A DNA stretch of 47,108 bases from Halobacteriales archaeon QS_1_68_17 (GTDB lineage: Archaea > Halobacteriota > Halobacteria > Halobacteriales > Haloarculaceae), in the NCBI GenBank assembly GCA_003021105.1, contig PXRG01000028.1:1-47108 (forward strand), given 5' to 3'. The notes under the pieces were generated by a model. The model did no database searches and was not told the DNA's origin. It saw only the letters and a list, made by a program, of their open reading frames with translations. The position numbers and the translations under genes were made by a program. Positions 32,648-41,353 of this stretch are shown piece after piece (position 1 is the first letter of the stretch; every line of letters starts with the position of its first letter).

Positions 32648-32926
32648 ATGCACAAGGACGAACTTCTGGAGCTACACGACCAGATGGTAACGATCATGGA
32701 GTACTTCCGGGACCTCGAGGACGTCGACCCCGACCTGTTCGAACCGTACGAACAGCTCGACGTGACGCCGTCGGACGTCCACAAGTCCAAGAGCGAACAC
32801 AAACACGCGGTTTTCGTCCTCGGAAACGCTCTGGCCAGCGCCATGAGCGAGGAGGAGTTCTCCGACGCCGGCCGGATCGGCAAGCGGATGAAGGAACTCG
32901 CCGACGACGCGGAACAGCGACTCTGA
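32648..32926 (+). CDS. UPF0058 family protein
   Basis: 92 aa, begins MHKDELLELHDQMVTIMEYF as is typical of the archaeal UPF0058 family. It continues YEQLDVTPSDVHKSKSEHKH and FVLGNALASAMSEEEF. A small all-helical protein of unknown function found across Euryarchaeota. A strong TATA box lies upstream. It is followed by 143 bp before the ECF transporter S gene. Confidence 0.92.
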   Translation: MHKDELLELHDQMVTIMEYFRDLEDVDPDLFEPYEQLDVTPSDVHKSKSEHKHAVFVLGNALASAMSEEEFSDAGRIGKRMKELADDAEQRL

Positions 32927-32994
32927 CCGCCCGAACTGGCGGGGAACGAACATCACTGACGGGGGTACTGTCGCGCTTTCTCCCGGAATATGAT

Positions 32995-33045
32995 TGATAT
33001 ACTGATATGTATCATTCGTGGTAATATGCTCACCTTTTATAAGGA
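32995..33045 (+). promoter_or_regulatory. Promoter and candidate operator of the ECF transporter operon
   Basis: ACCTTTTATAAGG (33031-33043) is a strong BRE/TATA element. Transcription would start near 33062, just before the ATG at 33070, which rules out the GTG at 33052. Upstream, TGATATACTGATATGTATCA (32995-33014) is an imperfect palindrome (arms TGATATAC / ATGTATCA) and could bind a regulator of the transporter. Confidence 0.55.
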
Positions 33046-33069
33046 ACGGCTGTGAACCCGCGACACGTC

Positions 33070-33870
33070 ATGCGTGAGATATTCACAATGTGGCGCGACA
33101 CGCGGATGATCATGCTGGTCGCGGTGGTGGCGGCGGTGTACGCGGCGGTGTTGCTGCCGTTCAAGCTGTTCACGATCATCCCCGGGATCACGTCCGTCCG
33201 GCCGGCGAACGTGTTCCCGGTGATCTTCAGCATCATGTTCGGTCCCGCGGCGGCCTGGGGGGCGGCCATCGGGAACCTGATCGGCGACATCTTCGGCGGG
33301 ACGCTCGGCCCGGGGAGCATCTTCGGGTTCCTCGGGAACTTCTTCTTCGGGTTCGTCGGGTACAAGCTCTGGGGGAACCTCGGGCCGCTGTCGAGCGGCG
33401 ACGAACCCGACATGCGCTCGGGGATGCAGATCGTCGAGTACCTGGCCATCGCGGTGGCGTCGTCGGCCGTCTGCGCGGCGATCATCGCCTGGGGCGTCGA
33501 CCTCCTAGGGCTGGTGCCGTTCACGGTGCTCGGGCCGACGATCATGATCAACAACACGCTCGCGGCCGCGGTTCTCGGTCCGCCGCTCCTGTACCTCACT
33601 TACCCGCGGATCAAGGAGATGGGGTTGCTCTACCCCGAGGTGATGGAGAGCGGCGACCTCTCGGCGTTCGGGTTCGCCCAGCCGACCGTGGCCGGCTTCG
33701 GATTCCTCGTCGTGTCGCTGGTCTGGCTCGCGCTCGGGACGTACGCGCTGCCCCCGGGGTCGACCGGCCAGATGGTGCTCGGCGCCGTCGGATTCGTGCT
33801 GATGGTCGTCTTCGGCGTCATCGGCAGCCAGGGCCTGCCGGCGGTGATGGACCGGACCGGGATCCACTAG
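33070..33870 (+). CDS. ECF transporter S component (QueT-like)
   Basis: 266 aa substrate-binding membrane subunit of an energy-coupling factor importer. About six helices. Conserved features include VLLPFKLFTIIPGITSVRPA, then NVFPVIFSIMFGPAAAWGAA and IGNLIGDIFGGTLGPGS, typical of QueT-type S components. It is followed by the fused ATPase gene and EcfT on the same strand, so the operon encodes a complete S-A-A'-T importer. The vitamin or precursor carried cannot be told from sequence; the QueT label suggests a 7-deazapurine precursor but is only a family name. The start was chosen at 33070 from the promoter position. Confidence 0.85.
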   Translation: MREIFTMWRDTRMIMLVAVVAAVYAAVLLPFKLFTIIPGITSVRPANVFPVIFSIMFGPAAAWGAAIGNLIGDIFGGTLGPGSIFGFLGNFFFGFVGYKLWGNLGPLSSGDEPDMRSGMQIVEYLAIAVASSAVCAAIIAWGVDLLGLVPFTVLGPTIMINNTLAAAVLGPPLLYLTYPRIKEMGLLYPEVMESGDLSAFGFAQPTVAGFGFLVVSLVWLALGTYALPPGSTGQMVLGAVGFVLMVVFGVIGSQGLPAVMDRTGIH

Positions 33871-34003
33871 CGGCGTCGCCGACGACCCTCGTTCGACGGC
33901 AGTCACGGACGGACGTTTTTCCGGAACGAGTCGACTGCCGGCCGCGAGCACGGCGAGTCGCACCCGAAACCCAATTAAAGGCTCCATCGGTGGGTAGGAG
34001 GTG

Positions 34004-35869
34004 ATGGGAACGAGCGAGCAAGACGACGGGATCGCCGCGCGCCTCCGGCGGGTGTTGTTCTCGTACGACCGGGAGGCGACGCTGCCGTCGCCGGAGGCCG
34101 ACGCGGACGACGCCGCGCCGGCCGACCCGGACGAGCGGGGTGGGGCCGTCCTCCGGGGCGTGGATCTGGACATCCTGGAGGGGTCGTTCACGGTCGTCAT
34201 GGGCGCGAGCGGTGGCGGGAAATCGACCCTGTTGCGGACGCTCAACGGGATCATTCCGGGGTTCATTTCGGGGAGCTTCGAGGGCGACGTGACGGTGCTC
34301 GAACGCGACGCGACAACGACCCGCGTCCCGGAGATGGCACGGGGGGTCGGCATGGTGATCCAGGACTACGAGGCGCAACTGTTCGGCACCTCGGTGGCGA
34401 CCGAGGTGGCGTTCGGGCCCGAGAACCTGGCGGTCCCGCCCGCCGAGATCGACGACCGGATCGACCGGTCGCTGTCGATCGCCGGCCTGGAGGGGCTCGA
34501 TCTGCGGCGCTCGCCGGACGCGCTCTCGGGGGGCCAGAAACAGCGGCTCGTCTTCGCCGGCGTGCTGGCGATGTACCCCGAACTGCTCGTGCTGGACGAA
34601 CCGACGAGCGACCTCGACCCCGCCGGGAGCCGCGAGACGCTGTCGGTGATCGGCCGCCTGGCGGACGGAGCCGACGGGACCGACGGCGGGACGGGGGCGT
34701 GGGACGGGCCGGGGACGATCGTCATGGTCACCCACAAGATCGAGGAGGCGCTGCTGGCCGACCACGCCGTCCTGCTCCGGGGGGGCCGGGCGTACCGGTC
34801 GGGGCCGGCCGAGGAGGTGTTCACCGACATCGAGGCGCTCCGGGCCTCGCGGGTCGCGGTGCCGCCGCTGGTCGAGGCGTTCGACCGACTGGGCGTCGAC
34901 GATCCGCCGCTTCGAGTCGAGGAGGCGGCCGAACTGGTCGCCGAGACCGACCTGACCTGGCAGCCGCCGGCCCGCGCCGGCGATCCGCTCCCGGGGGTCC
35001 CGGCCGGGACGGGCGAGACGACCGGCGACGTGCTCTTCGAGATATCGGATCTCGTCCACGAGTACGACACCGGCGACGGGGCGGTCCGGGCCGTCGACGG
35101 GCTGGACCTGACGGTCCACGAGGGCGAGGTCGTAGCGATCGTCGGCCACAACGGCAGCGGGAAGACGACCCTCGCCAAACACCTCAACGGCCTGCTCGAT
35201 CCGGACCGGGGCACCGTGACCTGGGACGGGCGGGACCTGCGGGACGTCAGGATGTCGGAGGTGGGCAGACACGTCGGGTTCGTCTTCCAGAACCCGGACC
35301 ACCAGATCTTCGCGGCGACGGTCGAGGAGGAGGTCGCGTTCGGGCCGGAGAACTTCGGGCTCGCGGGCGCGGAACTCGACCGCCGGGTCGCCGACGCCAT
35401 CGAGACGGTCGAACTCGACGGACTGGAGGATGCCGACCCGTTCAACCTCTCGAAGGGCCAGCGCCAGCGGGTCGCGCTGGCCGGCATCCTGGCGACCGAC
35501 CCGGACGTGATCGTCTTCGACGAACCCTCGACGGGGCTGGACGCCCAGCAGCAGGCGACGTTCATGGACATGGTCGCGCGGCTGAACCGGGAGGAGGGCG
35601 TCACCGTGGTGATGGTGACCCACAGCATGAGCACCGTCGCCGAGTACGCGCCCCGGTCTGTCGTCATGGTCGACGGACGGAAGGTCGCCGACCGCCCGAC
35701 CCGCGAACTGTTCGCCGACGGGCCGGCCCTGGCGGAGTGGGATCTGCGACCCCCACAGCCGGTGGCACTGGCGAACAGGCTGGCCGACCAGCAGGGGCTC
35801 GACGGCGCGCTCCCGGCGCTTTCGGTCGACGAACTGGTCGCGGGCCTGCAGGGAGGTGACGGACAGTGA
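34004..35869 (+). CDS. ECF transporter ATPase, fused A-A' (two ABC domains)
   Basis: 621 aa cytosolic ATPase with two complete ABC cassettes, equivalent to EcfA1 plus EcfA2. First: Walker A GASGGGKST (67-75), Q-loop VIQDYEAQLFG, signature LSGGQKQR, Walker B LLVLDEPTSDLD and VTHKIEEALL. Second: Walker A GHNGSGKTT (about 381-389), Q-loop FVFQNPDHQIFAATVEEEVA, signature LSKGQRQR, Walker B VIVFDEPSTGLD and VTHSMSTV. Both sites look competent. The ATG at 34004 follows TAGGAGGTG, a clear Shine-Dalgarno. Its stop lies within a 29-bp sequence (35852-35880) repeated at 35917, which contains the GTG of ecfT. Confidence 0.93.
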   Translation: MGTSEQDDGIAARLRRVLFSYDREATLPSPEADADDAAPADPDERGGAVLRGVDLDILEGSFTVVMGASGGGKSTLLRTLNGIIPGFISGSFEGDVTVLERDATTTRVPEMARGVGMVIQDYEAQLFGTSVATEVAFGPENLAVPPAEIDDRIDRSLSIAGLEGLDLRRSPDALSGGQKQRLVFAGVLAMYPELLVLDEPTSDLDPAGSRETLSVIGRLADGADGTDGGTGAWDGPGTIVMVTHKIEEALLADHAVLLRGGRAYRSGPAEEVFTDIEALRASRVAVPPLVEAFDRLGVDDPPLRVEEAAELVAETDLTWQPPARAGDPLPGVPAGTGETTGDVLFEISDLVHEYDTGDGAVRAVDGLDLTVHEGEVVAIVGHNGSGKTTLAKHLNGLLDPDRGTVTWDGRDLRDVRMSEVGRHVGFVFQNPDHQIFAATVEEEVAFGPENFGLAGAELDRRVADAIETVELDGLEDADPFNLSKGQRQRVALAGILATDPDVIVFDEPSTGLDAQQQATFMDMVARLNREEGVTVVMVTHSMSTVAEYAPRSVVMVDGRKVADRPTRELFADGPALAEWDLRPPQPVALANRLADQQGLDGALPALSVDELVAGLQGGDGQ

Positions 35870-35945
35870 GCACGTCGCCCACTGGACGCCGACGTGGTCA
35901 GGCTAAAGTCGCCGTCGGAGGTGACGGACAGTGAGCACATCGCCC
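35852..35945. repeat. Repeat-insert-repeat unit 1 (ABC/EcfT junction)
   Basis: A 29-bp direct repeat starting GGAGGTGACGGACAGTGAGC lies at 35852-35880 and 35917-35945 with one mismatch, around a unique 36-bp insert (35881-35916). Copy 1 holds the ABC gene stop overlapping a GTG; copy 2 supplies the Shine-Dalgarno and GTG now used by ecfT. The ancestral arrangement was probably a direct GTGA overlap. Confidence 0.9.
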
Positions 35946-36719
35946 TCGCTGTACGTCGACCGCGACACCGCGATCCACCGGCTGACGCCGCGGGCGAAAC
36001 TCGCGCTCGTCTCGGGGCTGTTCGTCGCCTCCTACGTCTTCGAGCACCCGCTGGCCGTGGCGGTCCCGCTGGTGACGTCGTTCGTCGCGCTGGTGTGGGT
36101 CGGCGGCTGGGCGAACTTCCGGCGGCTCCGGGTGATCGTCGTCGCGCTGTTCGTCGTCGGCCTGGTCGTCTGGCCGCTGTTCACGCCGCCGGGCGGCCCG
36201 GTGGTACTCTCGACGCCGGTACTCGACGTGACCCGCCAGCAGTTTCTCGTCGCGCTCGGGCGCAGCGAGCGGATCGCCGCGTTCATCGTCGGGGGGTTGC
36301 TGTTCGTGACGACCACCTCCAACGAGGAGATCGTCTCCGGTCTCCGGAGCCTCGGCGTGCCCTACGCGTTCTGTTTCGCGGTCGGGACCGCGCTCCGCCT
36401 GTTCCCGACGCTTCTGGGCGCGACCGGCACTGTCAAACAGGCCCAGCAGGCCCGCGGGCACGACCTCGATGCCGGCTCCCCCGTCGAGCGCATCCGGAAC
36501 TACGTCCCCCTGTTGATCCCCGTGTTCATGACCGCGATCCGGAACGTCCAGACCCAGTCGATGGCGCTCGAAGCGCGCGGGTTCGACACCAGAGGCGAAC
36601 GGACGTTCTACGGCCAGCGGACCTTCGGGGCCGCCGACTGGGTGGTGGCCGCCTTCGGCCTCGCGCTGGTCGTCGGATCGGTCGTGCTCCGGTACGTGGT
36701 CGGCGTCGGCACCGTTTAG
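35931..36719 (+). CDS. ECF transporter transmembrane protein EcfT
   Basis: 262 aa membrane scaffold that couples the ATPases to the S component. Five or six helices (LALVSGLFVASYVFEHPLAV, FRRLRVIVVALFVVGLVVWP, VVAAFGLALVVGSVVLRYVV). The coupling helices contain the family AxG motifs, seen here as QAQQARGHDLDAG and QSMALEARGFDT. The GTG at 35931 follows GGAGGTGA. A decayed or displaced first GTG at 35866, created by the 29-bp duplication, reads only 20 codons to a stop. Expected partners are the S protein at 33070 and the fused ATPase. Confidence 0.92.
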   Translation: MSTSPSLYVDRDTAIHRLTPRAKLALVSGLFVASYVFEHPLAVAVPLVTSFVALVWVGGWANFRRLRVIVVALFVVGLVVWPLFTPPGGPVVLSTPVLDVTRQQFLVALGRSERIAAFIVGGLLFVTTTSNEEIVSGLRSLGVPYAFCFAVGTALRLFPTLLGATGTVKQAQQARGHDLDAGSPVERIRNYVPLLIPVFMTAIRNVQTQSMALEARGFDTRGERTFYGQRTFGAADWVVAAFGLALVVGSVVLRYVVGVGTV

Positions 36720-36807
36720 AAGCGACTATCGGGGTGTTCTCACCGACCCGGATCGCGTCCACCGGATCGACCAGGAGGGTTAGAAGCTACTATCGGGGTG
36801 TTCCCAC
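36716..36807. repeat. Repeat-insert-repeat unit 2 (EcfT/AhcY 3' ends)
   Basis: A 28-bp direct repeat, TTAGAAGC[G/T]ACTATCGGGG..., at 36716-36743 and 36780-36807 with two mismatches, around a unique 36-bp insert (36744-36779). Copy B encodes the last residues of AhcY (EHPDSSF-stop) on the minus strand. Copy A is an extra piece that now also carries the ecfT stop codon. Confidence 0.9.
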
Positions 36808-38018
36808 TGCCGCTCGTAGGCCCGCTGGCTCTCGGTCGGTTCGTCCCGCTCTACGTCCAGCGTCTCCAGCTTTCTATCGGCCACCTGCCTGTCGAGGCGG
36901 TCCGGGATGGCGTACAGCCCCGGCGAGAGCCCCGGATCGTCCACGAGCATGTCGTAGGCCGCCACGAACATCATTGCGAAGGTCGTGTCCATCACCTCAG
37001 CCGGGTGTCCCTGGCTGTACGGGCCCGTGAGGTTGACCAGTCGCCCCTCCGCCAGGAGGTTCAGCCGCCGACCGTCGGGCATGTGGTAGCGGGTGACCCC
37101 TTCCTTGGGGTGGCTCACGTCCGCGGCCATCTGCGCGAGGTCGTCGAGCAGGATCTCCACGTCGAAGTGTCCCGAGTTGGCCAGCGTCGCCCCGTCGGCC
37201 ATCCGTTCGAAGTGTTCGCCCCGGAGGACCTCGCGGCTCCCCGTCGCGGTGATGAACAGGTCGCCCACTTCCGCGGCTTCGGCCATGCTCATCACGCGGT
37301 GGCCGTCCATGTGGGCCTCCAGGGCTTTCCGGGGATCGATCTCCGTGACGATGGTCTTCGCGCCCATCCCGCGGGCCTTGCGGGCGATGCCGCGGCCACA
37401 GTAGCCGTAGCCCGCGACGACCACGTCCTTCCCGGAGATGATCGAGTTGGTTGTGATGGCGACGTTGGTCAGCGACGACTCGCCCGTGCCGTGGACGTTG
37501 TCGAAGAAGTGTTTCATCGGCGTGTCGTTGACGCCGTAGACCGGGAACTGGAGGACGTCGTCGGCGTCCATCGCCTCCAGGCGAGTGATGCCGGCCGTGG
37601 TCTGCTCGCCCCCGCCGAGGACGGACTCGGCGACTTCGGGGTGGTCGGCGTGGACTTTGGCGATGAGTTCGCAGCCGTCGTCGAGGATGAAGTCCGGGCC
37701 GCGCTCAAGCAGGTCCTGCTGGGCCTCGTCGAACTCGGCGTCTGTCATGCCCTCCCAGGCGAACGCCTCGATGCCCTCCCGAGCGTCGAGCGCCTCGACC
37801 ACGTCGCCGTGGGTGCTCTTGGGTTCGCTCGGCGCGAACAGTACGTCCGCGCCCGCGACGTTGAGTGTCTCGATGGCGACGCCGGACTTTGGCTCCAGGT
37901 GGGAGGCGAAGGCGACGGTGTAGCCGTCGAGTGGCTGTTCGTCGCCGTACTCCTCCTGGAAGGACCGCAGGATCGGGGTGTGGTCGCGCGCCCAGGCCAG
38001 CGGATCGTCTCGTGCCAT
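36780..38018 (-). CDS. ahcY: Adenosylhomocysteinase
   Basis: Hydrolyses S-adenosylhomocysteine (or S-inosylhomocysteine in some archaea) to keep methylation going. The protein is 412 aa. NAD-binding KDVVVAGYGYCGRGIARKAR, the substrate region VAFASHLEPKSGVAIETL, VYGVNDTPMKHFFDN with VHGTGESS, ATGSREVLRGEHFERM, ANSGHFDVEI and the end PYSQGHPAEVMDTTFAMM are all typical. The usual C-terminal Lys-Tyr of bacterial and eukaryal enzymes is absent, as in archaeal forms. Start at the ATG 38018. The last codons are part of a duplicated segment shared with the ecfT end. Confidence 0.96.
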   Translation of the reverse strand: MARDDPLAWARDHTPILRSFQEEYGDEQPLDGYTVAFASHLEPKSGVAIETLNVAGADVLFAPSEPKSTHGDVVEALDAREGIEAFAWEGMTDAEFDEAQQDLLERGPDFILDDGCELIAKVHADHPEVAESVLGGGEQTTAGITRLEAMDADDVLQFPVYGVNDTPMKHFFDNVHGTGESSLTNVAITTNSIISGKDVVVAGYGYCGRGIARKARGMGAKTIVTEIDPRKALEAHMDGHRVMSMAEAAEVGDLFITATGSREVLRGEHFERMADGATLANSGHFDVEILLDDLAQMAADVSHPKEGVTRYHMPDGRRLNLLAEGRLVNLTGPYSQGHPAEVMDTTFAMMFVAAYDMLVDDPGLSPGLYAIPDRLDRQVADRKLETLDVERDEPTESQRAYERQWEHPDSSF

Positions 38019-38129
38019 ACCCGCGCTATGGGCGACCCCCGATTAAACCTTGAGCATCCCGCGCGCCTCCTGACCGGACTACTCGGCGGGTCAGCGTCTG
38101 GCCCCCCGAGGGGTCCGGGTCCCGAGGAC

Positions 38130-38239
38130 CCGCGGGAGAGGGGACCAGGTCCAGTCCGACGTTCCGCCTCTCGGACTTCTCGGGACGGCCCATCCGGCAG
38201 CCGCGGGAAAGGGGACCAGGTCCAGTCCGACGTTCCGCC
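38130..38239. repeat. Repeat-insert-repeat unit 3 (AhcY/MaoC intergenic)
   Basis: A 39-bp direct repeat containing GGGGACCAGGTCCAGTCCGA at 38130-38168 and 38201-38239, one mismatch, around a unique 32-bp insert (38169-38200). It fills the divergent region between ahcY and the MaoC gene and is not coding. A GGGTCC/GGACCC inverted repeat lies just before copy 1. Confidence 0.9.
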
Positions 38240-38308
38240 CCGCTCGGACCCGCGACCCGACCGGGAGCCGCAAGGCGGATACGCGTGGCGGCGGACCCTC
38301 CGGACCGG

Positions 38309-38752
38309 ATGAGGACACTGTTCGAGCGGACCGAGGTCGGCGACTCGTTCGAAACGGCCGGGCGGACCGTCACCGAGGCGGACGTGGTGAACTTCGCGGG
38401 CGTGAGCGGCGATTTCAACCACCACCACGTCGACGCGGACCGGATGGCCGATACTGACTACGGCGGGCGGATCGCCCACGGAGCCTTCGTCTTCGCGGCG
38501 GCGACGGGACTCCTCTGGCAGTCGCGGAGTCCCGCCGACCGCGAGGACGTGGTCGCGTTCTACGGCGTCGACGACCTCCGGTTTCCCGCTCCCACCCGGA
38601 TCGGCGACACCATCTCCGCCGTGTTCGAGGTGATAAAAAAGGACCCGCGGGAGACGCCGGACGCCAGTGGCGTCATCAGTTACGATGTCACCGGTCGCCG
38701 GAGCGACGGCACGACGGTCCTCTCCTGCGAGTTGCTCACGCTCGTCAGGTAG
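38309..38752 (+). CDS. MaoC-like hotdog-fold dehydratase
   Basis: 147 aa. The R-hydratase motif is present: VVNFAGVSGDFNHHHVDADR with the catalytic Asp and His, followed by GRIAHGAFVFAAATGLLW. It probably hydrates or dehydrates acyl-CoA-type substrates; the exact role is unclear without neighbours. The ATG at 38309 (MRTLFERTEVGDSF) is chosen over an upstream GTG at 38285. Its 3' end overlaps the convergent histidine kinase gene by 8 bp if the kinase frame is corrected. Confidence 0.88.
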   Translation: MRTLFERTEVGDSFETAGRTVTEADVVNFAGVSGDFNHHHVDADRMADTDYGGRIAHGAFVFAAATGLLWQSRSPADREDVVAFYGVDDLRFPAPTRIGDTISAVFEVIKKDPRETPDASGVISYDVTGRRSDGTTVLSCELLTLVR

Positions 38753-39511
38753 TCCCGGCGGCCGGCAGTTCGACGACGAACGCCGCTCCCCGAGGTCGGA
38801 GTCCTCGACGCGGATCGACCCGCCGACCGCGTCGGCCAGCGTGCGCACGACGTAGAGTACCTGGCCGCCGTCGCTCCCGTCGCCGCCGACCCCCTGCCGG
38901 AAGATCAGCTCGCGCTCCTCGGGCGGAATCCCGGGCCCGTTGTCGAGTACTCGGACGACCGCTGTCCCGCCGGTCCGATCGACTTCGACGCGCACCACGG
39001 GGTCGTCGTCGTCGTTGTGCTCGACGGCGTTGTACAGGAGGTTCACGAACACCGTCCTGATCGCCTCGTAGCCGAGTACCGGGCAGCGGTCCGGCAGGTC
39101 CGCCAGTATCGTCGCCTCCGGGTAGCTGTCGCGCGCGGCCTCGACGGCCTCGGCGAGGATTGCCGCGAGGTCGACTTCCTCGGGATCGGATTTGACGAGC
39201 GCATCCGTGATCGCCCGGACGTCACCGATCAGGTCGGTCAGGGAGTCGACTTGGCCGTCGATGCTCTCAGCCGACTCCCGGACGCGCTCGTCGTCGGACG
39301 CGGCGATCACGCCTGCCCGCCCGCGGATGATCTGGAGCCCGTTCAGCACGTCGTGCCGTAACAGCCTGTTGATAAATGCCATCGCGTCGCGGGTCTGGCG
39401 TTCCCGTTCCCCCCGGCTGCGGAGCCGAACGTTCGCCCGGCCGATCGCCACGCCTGCCAGCGCGCCGATGCCGGCGACGACCAGCAGCGGGCGCGATCGG
39501 TCGTTCGACAC
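38745..39511 (-). pseudogene. Histidine kinase, one-base frameshift near the 3' end
   Basis: Sensor kinase core of about 255 aa. GTG start at 39511 (SNDRSRPLLVVAGIGALAG, one N-terminal helix). H-box INRLLRHDVLNGLQIIRG with His53, N-box FVNLLYNAVEHNDDDD, G1 VLDNGPGIPPEERELIF and G2 GGQVLYVVRTLADAVGG are intact. After RVEDSDLG the frame runs on into an unrelated tail to 37745. Adding one G to the G4 run (CCCC at 38788-38791) restores the expected end GAAFVVELPAAGTT then TGA at 38747-38745. The fault may be real or a consensus error. There is no input domain beyond the membrane helix. Confidence 0.8.
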
Positions 39512-39590
39512 CCGAGGGCCCCAACGGGAATCTTCACGCCATCAAGACAGATGCCAGCAGCGGGCGCGATCGGTCGTTCGACACCCGAGG
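39481..39590. repeat. Repeat-insert-repeat unit 4 (histidine kinase 5' end)
   Basis: A 37-bp perfect direct repeat beginning CCAGCAGCGGGCGCGATCGG at 39481-39517 and 39554-39590, around a unique 36-bp insert (39518-39553). Copy 1 is the start of the kinase gene (GTG and ten codons, minus strand); copy 2 is an extra start-region copy further upstream. Confidence 0.92.
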
Positions 39591-39660
39591 AGGTATGGAC
39601 AGGAAGTATACAGCTTGTGTTTTTCGTGCGGGCCCCGACGGGAGCTTCGCACGGCGCCGC
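39591..39660. other. Short region between kinase and guaB with hairpin
   Basis: Contains GTGCG (39626-39630) and CGCAC (39648-39652) around CCCCGACGGGAG, able to form a hairpin next to a TTTTT run. On the minus strand it sits directly after guaB and could be its terminator. AGTATACAGC at 39605-39614 may be the kinase promoter (minus strand). Confidence 0.35.
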
Positions 39661-41151
39661 TTACTCCTCCGGCCTGTAGTTGGGTGCTTCGTCGGTGATG
39701 ATCACGTCGTGGGGGTGGCCCTCCGTCTGGCCGGCCGGGGACACCCGCACGAACTCCGACCGCTTTTTGAACTCGGGGATGGTGGACGCGCCGACGTAGC
39801 CCATCCCGCTTTTCATCCCGCCGACGAGCTGGTGGAGTTCGCTCTCCAGGGTACCCTTGTAGGGCGTGGCGGCCTCGACCCCTTCGGGGACGTAGTCCTC
39901 GTCGTCCTCCTCGACGTCCTTGAGGTAGCGGTCGCCGCCGCCCGAGCGCATCGCGCCGACGCTGCCCATCCCGCGGTACTGCTTGTACTTCTTGCCGTTC
40001 ATCGTGACGACGCGACCGGGGGCCTCGTCGGTCCCGGCGAAGTACGACCCCAGCATGACGGCGTCGGCCCCGGCGGCGATGGCCTTGATCGCGTCGCCCG
40101 AGTAGCGAATCCCGCCGTCGGCGATCACGGGCACGTCGTGCTGGGCGGCCACGTCGGCGACCTGTGCGACCGCCGTGATCTGGGGCATGCCCGCGCCCGT
40201 GACCACCCGGGTCGTACAGATCGATCCCGGACCGATGCCGACCTTGACGCCGTCGGCGAACTCGACCACGTCCGCGGCGGCTTCCCGGGTGCCGATGTTC
40301 CCGACGACGACGTCCGCCTCGACGGCCGCTTTGATGTCGCGCGCGCTCTCGATCACGTTCCGGTTGTGGGCGTGGGCGCAGTCGATAAAGAGCACGTCCG
40401 CGCCGGCCTCGTCGGCGGCGGCCGCGCGCTCCTCCTCGAAGGGGCCGACGGCCACGCCGACCCGCAGCCGGCCGTCGTCGTCGCGGGCGGCCTGGTCGTA
40501 CTCGCGGCGCTGGAGGATTCCCTGCATCGTCACGAGACCGATCAGCCGGTTCTCGTCGTCGACGATCGGGACCCGCTCGATCTTGTGCTCGTACATCAGT
40601 TCGAGCGCCTCCCGCGCGGTCACGTCCTCGGGGGCGGTGATCACCTCGTCGGTCATCGCCTCGCGGACCTCGTCGCGCTCCCCGACCTCCAGATACGGGC
40701 GGATGTCGGTGCCGCTGATGATGCCCAGCACCTCGTCGTCGCCGTCGACGACCGGGGCTCCGCTGACGCCCCGTTCTGCCATCATCTCGTCGACCTGGCG
40801 GACCGTCTGGTTCGGACTGGCCGTGACGACGTCCCGGATGATGAGTTCGTCCGCGCGCTTGACGCGCTCGATTTCGGCGACGACGCCGTCAACGGACATG
40901 TTCCGGTGGAGGACCCCGAGTCCGCCCTGCCGGGCCATCGCAATGGCCATCTCGCTTTCGGTCACTGTGTCCATCGCCGCCGAGAGCACCGGCACGCTCA
41001 GGGGCACATCGCGGGACACGCGAGTCGTCACGTCGGCGTCGTCGGGTTCGACCCGGCTCTCCTTCGGCCGTAACAGCACGTCGTCGAAGGTCAGCGCCTC
41101 GGGGACTCGAAGTTTCTCCGAAAACGGCTCCTCGGGGTGTCCGTTCGCCAT
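39661..41151 (-). CDS. guaB: Inosine-5'-monophosphate dehydrogenase
   Basis: Oxidises IMP to XMP with NAD, the branch to guanine nucleotides. The protein is 496 aa from the ATG at 41151. N-terminal [14 protein letters not shown]; a CBS pair at about 105-215 ([40 protein letters not shown]); catalytic loop [15 protein letters not shown] with Cys312; [20 protein letters not shown]; the flap [12 protein letters not shown]. All active-site residues are present. A longer frame to 41313 is a shadow. An AT-containing stretch upstream toward 41160 should hold the promoter. Confidence 0.97.
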   Translation of the reverse strand: MANGHPEEPFSEKLRVPEALTFDDVLLRPKESRVEPDDADVTTRVSRDVPLSVPVLSAAMDTVTESEMAIAMARQGGLGVLHRNMSVDGVVAEIERVKRADELIIRDVVTASPNQTVRQVDEMMAERGVSGAPVVDGDDEVLGIISGTDIRPYLEVGERDEVREAMTDEVITAPEDVTAREALELMYEHKIERVPIVDDENRLIGLVTMQGILQRREYDQAARDDDGRLRVGVAVGPFEEERAAAADEAGADVLFIDCAHAHNRNVIESARDIKAAVEADVVVGNIGTREAAADVVEFADGVKVGIGPGSICTTRVVTGAGMPQITAVAQVADVAAQHDVPVIADGGIRYSGDAIKAIAAGADAVMLGSYFAGTDEAPGRVVTMNGKKYKQYRGMGSVGAMRSGGGDRYLKDVEEDDEDYVPEGVEAATPYKGTLESELHQLVGGMKSGMGYVGASTIPEFKKRSEFVRVSPAGQTEGHPHDVIITDEAPNYRPEE

Positions 41152-41353
41152 GTAAACCGTCGTACACCGGCCCGGAAAAGCGTTGCGAGACGCCGAGCAT
41201 CCGCCGCCCGGAGTCGCCGACGGACGGATCCGGCCGCCGGACCACACATCCGACGGACAATCGACTGATCCGTCGGACGACGCGGATCGCTCCGCGTCGC
41301 TTGCGGACGCCACTCACACAACGCTTATGATAATTTCGACAGTACGTACTGAC

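Noticed and set aside
37745-39511. A 588-aa histidine kinase with a large novel C-terminal domain
   Set aside because: The tail after DSDLG is antisense to the MaoC and ahcY region. A one-base frameshift in a G-run explains it.
35852-39590. A true CRISPR array
   Set aside because: Each locus has only two repeats, and the repeat sequence differs from locus to locus and equals local gene sequence. There is no leader or common repeat, so these are not parts of one array.
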